Source: QHXW01 sp963768075 (GTDB lineage Bacteria > Acidobacteriota > Terriglobia > Bryobacterales > Bryobacteraceae). Taken from it: 64,000 bases of DNA. Below the pieces are notes generated by a model. That model saw only the letters and a list, made by a program, of their open reading frames with translations, did no database searches and had not been told where the DNA came from. The stretch spans positions 248,001 to 312,000 of the forward strand of contig CAVYHD010000002.1 in the NCBI GenBank assembly GCA_963768075.1, in the 5' to 3' direction. Positions within the stretch are counted from its first letter, which is position 1, and each line of letters begins with the position of its first letter. Below are positions 8,237 to 16,409 of this stretch, piece by piece. The translations under genes and the position numbers were made by a program.

Positions 8237-10790
8237 CGAGCCCTTCTCCTTGAGGCTATACCGGTGGCTGCTTAAGCTGTATCCGGCCGGGTTTCGTGAG
8301 AACTACGCGGAACCGCTGGAGCGCGAATTTCGCGACGAGCTGAACGAATCGGCCGGGGCTGCCGCCTTGGGCATTCTTTGGATTCGCCTCATTGTGGACC
8401 TGGCGATTTCTGTCCCTTCACAGTTGGCCCGCGAAGTGGCGCAAGACGCCAGGCACGCGCTTCGGCTGTGGACCCGCCGCCCCTGGCACACCGGCTTCGC
8501 GATTCTTGCGCTCGCCATCGGCATCGGCGCGAATACAGGCGTCTTCAGCGTGGTGAATGCGCTGCTGCTGCGCTCGCTGCCATTTCACGATCCCGAACGC
8601 CTGGCGTACTTGCGCTGGTTTTTTGAGCCTCACGACAGCGCCAAGCAATTTCACGAATGGCGCAGTCAAAGTACGTATCTCGCCGACGCGGCACTCGTTG
8701 AGGAGATCGATGTCAATCTTGGCGGGGCCGGTGAGTGGCGACGGGCGCATGTGGCCCAGGCATCCTGGAATTTCTTTTCGGTTCTGGGCACGCAGCCGGT
8801 ACTGGGACGCGCGTTCGCCCCCGGGGATGATGTGGACGCGGCGGGGTGGGGGTCGCCCGGACGCAACGCAGTCGCGGTGATTGGCTACGGGCTGTGGCAG
8901 GAGCTTTTCGGAGGCGACCCGAAAGCCCTCGGCGCCACGATCCGAGTCGACGGAAACCCGCTTACCGTCATTGGTGTCGCGCCGCCGGGGTTCGATTACC
9001 CGGGCAAGGCCGTTCTTTGGAAACCGGCAGCTTTTAGCCCCGGGAACAATGGCTGGGAAACCATCGCGCGGTTGAAACCCGGCATCTCCTGGCAGCAAGC
9101 CCGTGCCGCATTCGCCATCGAAGCCGAGCGCTTCTGGCCCAACCGCAGCCCTGATCAGAGGATCAATTACCCTTCCACCATCACCGGGCTTAGAGACGAA
9201 CTCGCCGGCCCGGCAAGAAAGGGCTCACTGGTGCTGATGGCGTGCGTGGTGCTGATCCTCCTGATCGCTTGCACCAACGTCGCGAGCCTTCTGATGGCGC
9301 GCACCGCCGATCGTGCCACCGAGCTTTCCATCCGCTCCGCGCTGGGGGCAAGCCGCGCGCGCATTTCGCAACAGTTGCTGACAGAATGTGTGCTGCTCTC
9401 GCTGGCCGCCTCCATCGCCGGAATCGTCATCGCCTTCTGGACTACATCCATCGCCTCAAAGCTCCAACCGGCCCCGCTTGCCTCACAGGCTTACTCCATT
9501 CTGGACGGTCGCGTGCTGTCGTTTGCCATTGCGGCATCGATCCTCAGCGGGTTGCTTTTCGGCGTCCTGCCGTCGTTGCACGCCAGCCGCGTCCACGCAT
9601 TCGGAACCCGCGGTTCCGCCGGTAGCCGCGGCTCGCGCCTGGTTCGCGAAGCTCTGGTGGCGGCGCAGGTCATGCTCACGATCGTCCTTCTGGCGGCTTC
9701 GATTTCGGTGGGCCGCGCATTTGTGAAGCTGATGAGCATCGATCGCGGGTTTGACCGGAGCGGCCTGGTCACCGTGAATGTTGCGCTGGACGGAACAATT
9801 TATCAAACGGATGAGCGCCGCCTGGGCTATTTCCAGGAAGCGCTGGCCCGAATCCGGCGACTGCCCGGGGTCCGCAGCGCGAGCGCAACGGAGTTCCTCC
9901 CGATCTATGCCACTGGCTTCATTGGAGGGCTATTTGGGATGGATGGCCGCCCAGCCAACGAGAATTCCATGAGGGTTCCGGTATTCCCAGATTATTTCCG
10001 AACCATGGGGGGACGCATTCTGCGGGGCCGCGAATTCACCGAAGCGGAACTACGAACCGGCGCTAGCGTCGCTGTCGTCAATGAGCGGTTTGCGAGCGAA
10101 TTCGGACCGCCAGCGGATGCGGTGGGCCGCCAAGTTACGATCGGCACCGATCCTCCCTGCAGAATCATCGGTGTCGTCAAGGGGATGGACTACATGACCG
10201 ACGGGGCAAACTCCAACCAGATCTTTGTTCCGGCTCAATCGCCCGGCGGGTTTTTCTCGACCTTCGTAGCCCGCGTCAATGGCCGCGCCGAAGACCGCCT
10301 CGCGATGATCCGCGACACGATCCAGTCGGTGGACCCGCAGGTCCCGGTGTTCGGCGTAAAAACCATGGAGCAGCGAATGGCTGACGCATTCGCCCGTCCG
10401 CAATTTTATAAGACGGCGGTTCTTTGCTTTGCCGCGTTCGCGTTGATTCTCGCCATCATCGGCATTTACGGCATCATGGCCTATTCAGTTGCCCAAAGAC
10501 TCCATGAAATGGGCGTGCGTATGGCTCTCGGCACTACGTCGGCACGGCTCCGGGTAAGTCTGCTGTGGCAGGGCTTAATGCCGATTGCCGCGGGGGCCAT
10601 TCCCGGAATTGCCGTGGCCGTCCTCAGCGGACGGCTGCTCGAAAGCCTGGTCGACGGCGCTAAATCCGTCAACGCCACGACCCATGCGGCCGCAGTTCTC
10701 TTCATCGCCTTGACCGCAGCGATAGCCATCTGGGTGGCTACTCGACCCATTGCCCGGCTCGACATTGCGGAGATCCTTCGAGCCGAGTAG
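8229..10790 (+). CDS. ADOP-type ABC transporter permease (MacB/FtsX-like, duplicated)
   Basis: 853 residues, the usual size of acidobacterial duplicated orphan permeases. A short N-terminal region (LYRWLLKLYPAGFRENYAEP) is diagnostic of ADOP. It is followed by two repeats of a MacB-type periplasmic domain and FtsX domain, with membrane helices near residues 95-120, 335-360, 400-425, 475-495, 740-765 and the C-terminal pair. There is no ATPase domain and none adjacent, as usual for the family. Substrate unknown; efflux of peptides or lipids is the standard guess. Co-expressed with the PadR regulator. Confidence 0.9.
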   Translation: MPDEPFSLRLYRWLLKLYPAGFRENYAEPLEREFRDELNESAGAAALGILWIRLIVDLAISVPSQLAREVAQDARHALRLWTRRPWHTGFAILALAIGIGANTGVFSVVNALLLRSLPFHDPERLAYLRWFFEPHDSAKQFHEWRSQSTYLADAALVEEIDVNLGGAGEWRRAHVAQASWNFFSVLGTQPVLGRAFAPGDDVDAAGWGSPGRNAVAVIGYGLWQELFGGDPKALGATIRVDGNPLTVIGVAPPGFDYPGKAVLWKPAAFSPGNNGWETIARLKPGISWQQARAAFAIEAERFWPNRSPDQRINYPSTITGLRDELAGPARKGSLVLMACVVLILLIACTNVASLLMARTADRATELSIRSALGASRARISQQLLTECVLLSLAASIAGIVIAFWTTSIASKLQPAPLASQAYSILDGRVLSFAIAASILSGLLFGVLPSLHASRVHAFGTRGSAGSRGSRLVREALVAAQVMLTIVLLAASISVGRAFVKLMSIDRGFDRSGLVTVNVALDGTIYQTDERRLGYFQEALARIRRLPGVRSASATEFLPIYATGFIGGLFGMDGRPANENSMRVPVFPDYFRTMGGRILRGREFTEAELRTGASVAVVNERFASEFGPPADAVGRQVTIGTDPPCRIIGVVKGMDYMTDGANSNQIFVPAQSPGGFFSTFVARVNGRAEDRLAMIRDTIQSVDPQVPVFGVKTMEQRMADAFARPQFYKTAVLCFAAFALILAIIGIYGIMAYSVAQRLHEMGVRMALGTTSARLRVSLLWQGLMPIAAGAIPGIAVAVLSGRLLESLVDGAKSVNATTHAAAVLFIALTAAIAIWVATRPIARLDIAEILRAE

Positions 10791-10840
10791 GCCGGAGTAG
10801 TGCGCGCCTGCCGGATCGTAGACCGCGATCTCCAGGATGA

Positions 10841-10981
10841 GTGAAAATGGATTTTGAGAATCGGCGCGAGCGCGCTGAGCGTCTGGCGGTCGATGTAATT
10901 GATGATGGTGGAAGCGAAAAGCAACGCGCCAATCGACCAGCGGACTCGCGACCGGCGCTTCTCAGGGTTGGGCAGCGCCAC
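10841..10981 (-). pseudogene. MFS transporter fragment (hexuronate-type, N-terminal 47 codons only)
   Basis: Reading down from the GTG at 10981, the translation gives VALPNPEKRRSRVRWSIGAL and then TIINYIDRQTLSALAPILKI, the characteristic first helix of ExuT-like MFS sugar-acid transporters. Homology stops abruptly at about 10841, where the frame runs into sequence adjoining the ADOP 3' end. Roughly 400 codons are missing, so this is a true deletion, not a frameshift. The same strand between 10792 and 10838 can be read as LEIAVYDPAGAHYSGL, perhaps the tail of another lost gene. Confidence 0.65.
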
Positions 10982-10984
10982 TCG

Positions 10985-11669
10985 TCACCGGCTGGGCATG
11001 GAAGCACGGTATCGCAGGCGATCGTCATCGGTGAGGATCATGCCACCGGAACCCGTCGTAATGTGCTTGAAATGGTTTAGCGAGAAACACGAGACGCAGC
11101 CGCGCCGCCCAACCAGCTCGCCGCCGTACTCGCATCCGTAGGCTTGCGCGCAATCTTCGATCACCCGGATCCCCGTTTCCCTGCCGATTTCCAGGAAGGC
11201 GTCCGTGTCCGCCGCCAATCCGGCATGGTGGACAACGAGAATCGCCCCGGTTCTAGGCGTAATCGCGGCTCGCACCGGACGGGTGTCCAGATTGAGCGTG
11301 TCCCGATTGACGTCGGCGAACACCGGCACCAGGCCCTGGTACAGAATGCCCGTCAGCGTCCCCATGTCCGTAATGGCGGGCATGATGACTTCCCTGCCCG
11401 GCGGCAGTTGTAAGGACGCAACGGCGATATGCACCGCAGCCGTGCCGGCTGGCGCAAGCGACACAGTACTTCTTTGCATACAGAGCCGCGAAGCGGCGTT
11501 CCAACTCCCGGACTTTGGCGCCCAGATAGAAGAATAGCGTGTCTGAGTCGATCACCTCGTTGAGGTAGCGCTTTTCAAGCTCACCGTCCCGCTTCCGGCG
11601 TGGAATGGGGGCCTGCACGGCCGGCTGGCCGCCATCGATGGCTAACGGCTGCGTAACATCGAATTGCAT
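10985..11669 (-). pseudogene. DegT/DnrJ/EryC1/StrS aminotransferase fragment, frameshifted and C-terminally truncated
   Basis: The first part, from ATG 11669, reads MQFDVTQPLAIDGGQPAV through FAALYAKKYCVACAS. The protein continues in another frame from about 11455 as GTAAVHIAVASLQLPPG, HHAGLAADTDAFL, VIEDCAQAYG and FSLNHFKHITTGSGGM, which includes the PLP-lysine region (NHFKH). It ends after about 225 residues at LRYRASMPSR, where a normal member would continue for about 150 more. So there is one frameshift plus a real 3' deletion, with the MFS fragment starting four bases later. Dead gene. Confidence 0.7.
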
Positions 11670-11691
11670 CTTGACTCGAGTCATAAAGAAA

Positions 11692-13374
11692 CTAATGAGC
11701 GGCGTCCGACTCGATCCATACCGCTCCTTGAGGCACTTCCGCGGACTGCTGGATCGCATGCCGCGCCAACCGCAGATCGTTTCCGCGAAGCGCGATGCCG
11801 CTGCTCCTCCCACCCAGAATACTCAGAAAAACATCCGCCGCGGAGGAAAGGCGGTTGCCGTACAGTAACGCTCCGGCGACGTTCTGGAACAGCAGCATGG
11901 GCTGATGGGGCGGCACGTTCGTGGAATCGAATGCCGAAATCTCCAAATGGGCGATATCGTCAAGCACGATGGCCGGACGTCCGTCCGGCTCGGCTGCGTG
12001 AACCTTCACGTTGCGCAGCGTGAACCCATCGATATGTCTGCCGTATAAGGCCAGCGCGGGCAACTCCCCAAACAGGTCCGGGTCCGGATACTTCGCCGCA
12101 GCCTCCGGAACATTCAGGTCCCGGGCCGCCGCGCCTCCCACGCCCGTGACGTTGAGGCCGTCAATCGTCACGTTCTGGATGCGCCCGTTCTCGATCCCCG
12201 TTATCGAACTGGCAAGCGCCGCGCCGCGCGCCACCACGTTCTGAATCGAGATGTTCTTGAGGGAGCCGGGCGCCGGCCTGTCCATGCCTCGGCCGCGGTT
12301 GCCCAGCCGGATGAAGATGGGGGCGATCACGTCTTCCATCGAGATATTCGAGATCACCACGCCGTCGACGTGGGAGCCGTCGACCGACTCAATCGCGATC
12401 CCCCCGAGCGCGTTGCGCCCATCCGGGCGGCGCAGCATCACGCAATTGGTGACCGACACGTCTCGCAGGTCGCCAGCAGTCTCAGTTCCGAATGTAAAGT
12501 TGGTGCAGGAGGTGCGCAGGACGCAGTTCGCCACCACCAGATGTTCGGTCGAGCGCGGCTTTCCCAGCGCCATACTGGCTTTGGGGCAGACCGCGTCGTC
12601 CCACACATCGATGTAGCAGTTGGTGATGCGGATGTAGCGGCAGCCATCCGTATCGATGCCATCCGCATATCCGTTGATCAGCTTCACTCCCTCAACTTCG
12701 ATGTAGTCGGTCCCGGCAAAGCTGATGTTGTAATTGGGTGCATTGCGAATCGTGATCCCGCGGACTGAAATCCACTCGCAGTTCTTGATGGCAATCGGCT
12801 TCGGGCCGCCGCGCCGGGGCCGGTTGCCGTCAATTGTGCCCGTTCCTTCGATCGCTACGTTGTGCACGCCGTCGCCGGAAAGCAGCGCATAGTGAAAGTA
12901 AGTGGTCTCCGTATCGTCCCACGCCGGAGGCGCGGAGAGCCGCCTGCTCTCGGGTAGCGTGCGCGTCACGAAAGTGATTTGCGATTCTACCTTCTTGGGG
13001 GCCGCGGCCATGTGATATGGCAGCTCTTCATAGGGATCAAAGTCCGCATCGTCCGGACTGAACAACAACGTGGCGCCCTGCTCAATCCGCAGCGTCAAGT
13101 TGCTGCGCAGGTGGAGCGTACCGCTCACGTACTGGCCGGGCGAAATCACCACGCTGCCGCCTGCCTCGGAAGCTTTATCGATAGCCGCCTGGATGGCCTT
13201 TGTATCCTTGGTGGCGCCGTCGCCTTTCGCGCCGAAATCGCGGACATCCAGGGCCGCCGCCAGGCAAGGCAAAGCAAACCCCGCCAGAACCGCGGCTCGG
13301 AGCGCCGTGCGTACCCGCTTACGGGGATCAAAAACGCAGGAACGGTTCAATGCGTCACTCCAGCCGGCATCCAA
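11692..13374 (-). CDS. GH28-like / pectate-lyase-superfamily parallel beta-helix glycosidase
   Basis: 560 residues as read from the ATG at 13374. A basic N-terminus and signal peptide (LRAAVLAGFALPCLAAA, about residues 25-41) lead into LDVRDFGAKGDGATKDTKAI, the opening of the Pectate_lyase_3/GH28 fold. The GH28 landmarks follow: NISFAGTDYIEVEGVKL, NGYADGIDTDGCRYIRI (two Asp) and VWDDAVCPKAS. The right-handed beta-helix repeats run to the C-terminus. It is probably a secreted galacturonase or rhamnogalacturonase. The neighbouring MFS and DegT remnants suggest that this was once part of a sugar-acid utilisation locus. A downstream start is possible. Confidence 0.85.
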   Translation of the reverse strand: MDAGWSDALNRSCVFDPRKRVRTALRAAVLAGFALPCLAAALDVRDFGAKGDGATKDTKAIQAAIDKASEAGGSVVISPGQYVSGTLHLRSNLTLRIEQGATLLFSPDDADFDPYEELPYHMAAAPKKVESQITFVTRTLPESRRLSAPPAWDDTETTYFHYALLSGDGVHNVAIEGTGTIDGNRPRRGGPKPIAIKNCEWISVRGITIRNAPNYNISFAGTDYIEVEGVKLINGYADGIDTDGCRYIRITNCYIDVWDDAVCPKASMALGKPRSTEHLVVANCVLRTSCTNFTFGTETAGDLRDVSVTNCVMLRRPDGRNALGGIAIESVDGSHVDGVVISNISMEDVIAPIFIRLGNRGRGMDRPAPGSLKNISIQNVVARGAALASSITGIENGRIQNVTIDGLNVTGVGGAAARDLNVPEAAAKYPDPDLFGELPALALYGRHIDGFTLRNVKVHAAEPDGRPAIVLDDIAHLEISAFDSTNVPPHQPMLLFQNVAGALLYGNRLSSAADVFLSILGGRSSGIALRGNDLRLARHAIQQSAEVPQGAVWIESDAAH

Positions 13375-13489
13375 TGCCGGAAACCTGCGACGACACTCAT
13401 TAGACGGCTGACTACCTCGTCAGCAATATACAGCATCTCGTTTTGCTCGTGCGGGAATTCGTGGATAATGGCAGCGCGAGGTAAATCGG

Positions 13490-14200
13490 ATGAACGGACC
13501 CGCGCTCGCGGCAGTCCTGTTGTTGGCGGCCGGAATCACGCCGGCGCAAGACGTCTCCGGCGAGTGGCATGGCTCGGTGGAAGTAACCAACGATGCGCCG
13601 TTGCGGCTCGCCCTGCACATCGCGAATCGGATCACCGCCACGGTCGATAGCGCCGATGAGGGGGTCGCCGCTTTGCCCGTCGATTCCATCGAGGTAAACG
13701 GCGCCGCGCTTAAGTTCGAGATAAAAGGCATCGCTGGCGTGTACCAAGGCAAGATTGCCCCCGATGGCTCGCGCATCATCGGAACCTGGAGCCAGGATGG
13801 CGGCGTTTGGCCTCTGGTTTGGGAAAGAGGGCCGGACCCGGCGAATATCACCGCGCCCATTCCCGGGACGGAGGCGAAGCAAAAGGGTCAGGCTTACGCG
13901 CAATGGTTCTATGAGGGGAAGATTTCTGAGCTTTGGCGGAATCTCTCGCCCGTTATGCGGCAAGCCCTCGAAAGCGAAGCGCAGCTCACCCAGTTTCGCG
14001 CGCAAACCATGCGCCAACTGGGATCGGAAACAGAGATCGTAGGCGAAAGCGTTCAGCCGGCCGGAGCGCTACAGATCTACCGGCGAATCGCAAAGTTCCG
14101 GAAAGCCGAAGGAAACGTCGAGGTGCGGTTCGCCTTCGACCCCCGTGGCGCGATCGCCGTGTTCTCAATCGGCGCGGCCGCTGAGAAACCTGCGCGCTAG
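13490..14200 (+). CDS. Secreted protein of unknown function (DUF3887-like C-terminal half)
   Basis: 236 residues. Signal peptide MNGPALAAVLLLAAGITPAQ. Residues 21-115 form a small beta domain (DVSGEWHGSVEV..PLRLALHI, SRIIGTWSQDGG) like those placed before serine hydrolases in acidobacterial secreted proteins. Residues 125-230 resemble the DUF3887/NTF2-like fold (AYAQWFYEGKISELWRNLSP...LGSETEIVGE). No catalytic residues are recognised. It may be a remnant or a stand-alone version of the N-terminal part of a secreted hydrolase. Transcribed divergently from the GH28 gene, with 115 bp between. Confidence 0.6.
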   Translation: MNGPALAAVLLLAAGITPAQDVSGEWHGSVEVTNDAPLRLALHIANRITATVDSADEGVAALPVDSIEVNGAALKFEIKGIAGVYQGKIAPDGSRIIGTWSQDGGVWPLVWERGPDPANITAPIPGTEAKQKGQAYAQWFYEGKISELWRNLSPVMRQALESEAQLTQFRAQTMRQLGSETEIVGESVQPAGALQIYRRIAKFRKAEGNVEVRFAFDPRGAIAVFSIGAAAEKPAR

Positions 14201-14218
14201 CGTAAGTGGCCCCTTTTT

Positions 14219-15142
14219 TCAGGAAAGCTGGCTAACCACTCCATGTAGGTACCGCAGACTCGCGGCCATGCTCTCGGCCGGAGGAACGATGGTTGCGCCA
14301 AATTTAACGTCCTGTTCGACCACCAGCCAGCCTGCGTACCCGTTCTTCAGGAGAGCCCGAAAAAAGGCGGGAAAATCAATGCATCCCGCGCCGATTTGCG
14401 AGAACACACCGGCGCCGACCGCCGCATCAAAATTGAATTCTTTCCGGTTCGACTCGGCAAGAACAGCCCGGTTAATGTCCTTGATGTGAACATAGCGCAG
14501 GAGGTGCTTGTATTTCTCAGCCTCTTGAACCGGGTCTCCCCCTCCGTAGTAGCAGTGCCCAGTGTCCAGGCAGAGACCCATTTTAGTGGCGGACACAGCA
14601 TCAAGTAGTTCCTCGGTTTCACGAGGGGTTTCCACGTATGTGGCCACGTGCGGATGAAACACTAGATCGAGCCCGAAATCAGCAGCAACCCGCTCCGCCT
14701 CGGCAACCACCCGAGCAACTTCGCGCCATTGAGCCGGACTTAAAGAGCGGCTCCCATCGGGTGGTACACGGCCGGCGATCTTCTGGCGCTCCGGAGACTG
14801 CGCGTCCGCAAGCACGATGCACGGCGCCTGGAGTGCGGCTAGCAAAGTCCCAACCTTGCGAATCTGGTCGATCGCCGAACTCGCGCGCGAGGGGTCTGCC
14901 AAAGGCACGGGCACAAAGGAAGAGAGCATCGTTAGATTTTTCTTCTGTAGAACCGGGCGGAGGACATTGGGATCCTTCGGCAGGTAGCCGTATGGCCCGA
15001 GTTCCGTGCCCCTGTAACCGCCGGCAACCATATCATCCAGGATGCGCTCGTAAGGCTGCTCCCAGGCCGGACCATAATCGTCTTCAACGCCCCAACTGAC
15101 GGGAGCGGACGCAAATCGGAAACGGGATCGGAGGTCAGCCAT
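14219..15142 (-). CDS. Sugar phosphate isomerase/epimerase (IolE/xylose-isomerase-like TIM barrel)
   Basis: About 307 residues from the ATG at 15142 (MADLRSRFRFASAPVSWG); an upstream in-frame ATG at 15193 is less likely. AP-endonuclease-2-type TIM barrel: APVSWGVEDDYGP, GGYRGTELGPYGYLP, DLVFHPHVATYVET, GLCLDTGHCYYGGGDP, VHIKDINRAVL and VEQDVKFG supply the usual His, Glu and Asp metal ligands. Closest in look to inosose dehydratase (IolE, myo-inositol catabolism), but the substrate is uncertain. No other inositol genes are adjacent. Confidence 0.85.
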   Translation of the reverse strand: MADLRSRFRFASAPVSWGVEDDYGPAWEQPYERILDDMVAGGYRGTELGPYGYLPKDPNVLRPVLQKKNLTMLSSFVPVPLADPSRASSAIDQIRKVGTLLAALQAPCIVLADAQSPERQKIAGRVPPDGSRSLSPAQWREVARVVAEAERVAADFGLDLVFHPHVATYVETPRETEELLDAVSATKMGLCLDTGHCYYGGGDPVQEAEKYKHLLRYVHIKDINRAVLAESNRKEFNFDAAVGAGVFSQIGAGCIDFPAFFRALLKNGYAGWLVVEQDVKFGATIVPPAESMAASLRYLHGVVSQLS

Positions 15143-15315
15143 GCGAATATTATGATCCTCCACTGCCGCCGTACCTGTCGAGCCGTCGTGCAAACGTGGG
15201 TTGCATTCATCGCGTGGAGCAGGTTAACGTTTCGCAACACAATGACAAAATGGCACTTAGCGGTGAACACCTGCCGGAGCGGTCTCGAAAATCCCCATAC
15301 CCCTAAAGATTTCCG

Positions 15316-15354
15316 CCGATGTGCCGATAAACATATCGGAGGATTCCCGATATG
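15316..15354 (+). promoter_or_regulatory. Competing hairpins around the ribosome binding site and start codon
   Basis: CATATCGG (15332-15339) pairs perfectly with CCGATATG (15347-15354), which contains the ATG of the next gene; the 7-nt loop is AGGATTC, carrying the Shine-Dalgarno. The same CATATCGG strand can instead pair with CCGATA (15324-15329) or, with one G-U pair, CCGATGTG (15316-15323), which frees the start codon. These structures exclude each other, the layout of a translational switch or RNA thermometer. The sequence is seen; the function is inferred. Confidence 0.5.
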
Positions 15355-15801
15355 GGCTCAGTCGCTTCCACCAACGCCGGTCTTGCTGACCTGATGCAAA
15401 ATCTCACCAGCGCATCATCCCCGCTCGCGTCGGAGTTGTCTTCGCCCGCCATGCAGACGGCTCTCGAGAACGCACCCCCCGGCGATATCGTGCAACTGAG
15501 TAACGAAGCCCTGCAGTTACAGGAAGTTGGCACACTGTTCGGAGATCCCTCCCAGACCAATTCCGCGATCGACCCGAACTCGATCCTCGCCGCCTTGTAT
15601 CCATCTTCGTCCGCGTCCACGACCGCCGAGTCTTCGTTGTTGTCGGCTGCGTCCGCCGCATCGGGAAGCTCCACCTCCTCGTCCTCCCTCGCCAGCCACC
15701 TCGCCAGCTATCAATACGCCCAACAATCCAATCAGGTCGAGGCACTGTTCGGAACCACTCCCACCACCACATCCAACTCCTTGTTCAACGTCCTCGGTTG
15801 A
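15352..15801 (+). CDS. Small Ser/Ala-rich protein of unknown function
   Basis: 149 residues, no signal peptide and no membrane helix. The N-terminal part contains MQTALENAPPGDIVQLSNEA, a short segment of the sort found in small flagellum- or appendage-associated acidobacterial proteins; this resemblance is tentative. Residues 85-120 are low complexity (runs of Ser and Ala). The ATG lies inside a hairpin stem, with its RBS in the loop (see 15316-15354), so translation is likely controlled. Divergent from the isomerase gene. Confidence 0.55.
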   Translation: MGSVASTNAGLADLMQNLTSASSPLASELSSPAMQTALENAPPGDIVQLSNEALQLQEVGTLFGDPSQTNSAIDPNSILAALYPSSSASTTAESSLLSAASAASGSSTSSSSLASHLASYQYAQQSNQVEALFGTTPTTTSNSLFNVLG

Positions 15802-15857
15802 CTGTTGCCCGTGCGCGGGCGGATCGTATTCGGTCAGCCAAGCGCTAAAATGGTTCG

Positions 15858-16397
15858 GTGACTCGTCATTCAGGTCTTGTTGCCTCTCTTGCCATTTTCG
15901 GTCTCGCGATCGGCGGGTACGCCCGGTCGCACCGCGACGATCAACCTGTAGATCCATCTAAGGGCGCGCGCTTAAGCAGCCGCATTCCGTGCGACGGCTC
16001 GACGAACCCCGAGGACGAAATCAGCCTCGCGCCCACCTTCTCCCCGGGAGGCTGGGAACGCTCGGTGAAACTCCAGGAATTCGACGAGAAATATTGCAAA
16101 AGAATCGATCTCGGATTCACGTGCCTCATGCCCGGACACGACAGGTGGCGGCGTGAATGGTCGAGCGACAGTTCCCGTCCCGCAAGTACGGAGAAGTATG
16201 GGTTGGATTCCTGTTACACCTGGGGCTCGAAAGACGCGCCACAATACCTCCTGACTGGTTGGTACAAGGAAGGAGGACCCGAGTCGAAACTTCCTTGGAA
16301 GCAGGCGGTCGTGAAGCAAGTTTCCTCCAAGCCGGAAATCTACGAGTTTGCTGATCCGCAAGGAGGAACCGTGCGATTAGCGATTGAGCGGCCATAA
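15858..16397 (+). CDS. Hypothetical secreted protein
   Basis: 179 residues from a GTG start. An N-terminal hydrophobic segment (HSGLVASLAIFGLAIGGYA) looks like a signal peptide. The mature part has five Cys (two in the ECxx-like segments IPCDGST and KYCKRIDLGFTCL) and no recognisable domain. An ATG at 15850 gives only a three-codon ORF (ATG GTT CGG TGA). Its stop codon lies in a short hairpin shared with the converging gene. Confidence 0.5.
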   Translation: MTRHSGLVASLAIFGLAIGGYARSHRDDQPVDPSKGARLSSRIPCDGSTNPEDEISLAPTFSPGGWERSVKLQEFDEKYCKRIDLGFTCLMPGHDRWRREWSSDSSRPASTEKYGLDSCYTWGSKDAPQYLLTGWYKEGGPESKLPWKQAVVKQVSSKPEIYEFADPQGGTVRLAIERP

Positions 16398-16409
16398 CCC
16401 CGCGGTTAT
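16394..16409. terminator. Short bidirectional hairpin between convergent genes
   Basis: ATAACC (16394-16399) and GGTTAT (16404-16409) form a perfect 6-bp stem with a 4-nt loop. It covers the TAA of the plus-strand gene (16395-16397) and the TAA of the minus-strand gene (16406-16408). It lacks a good T-run, so it is at best a weak terminator. Confidence 0.3.
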
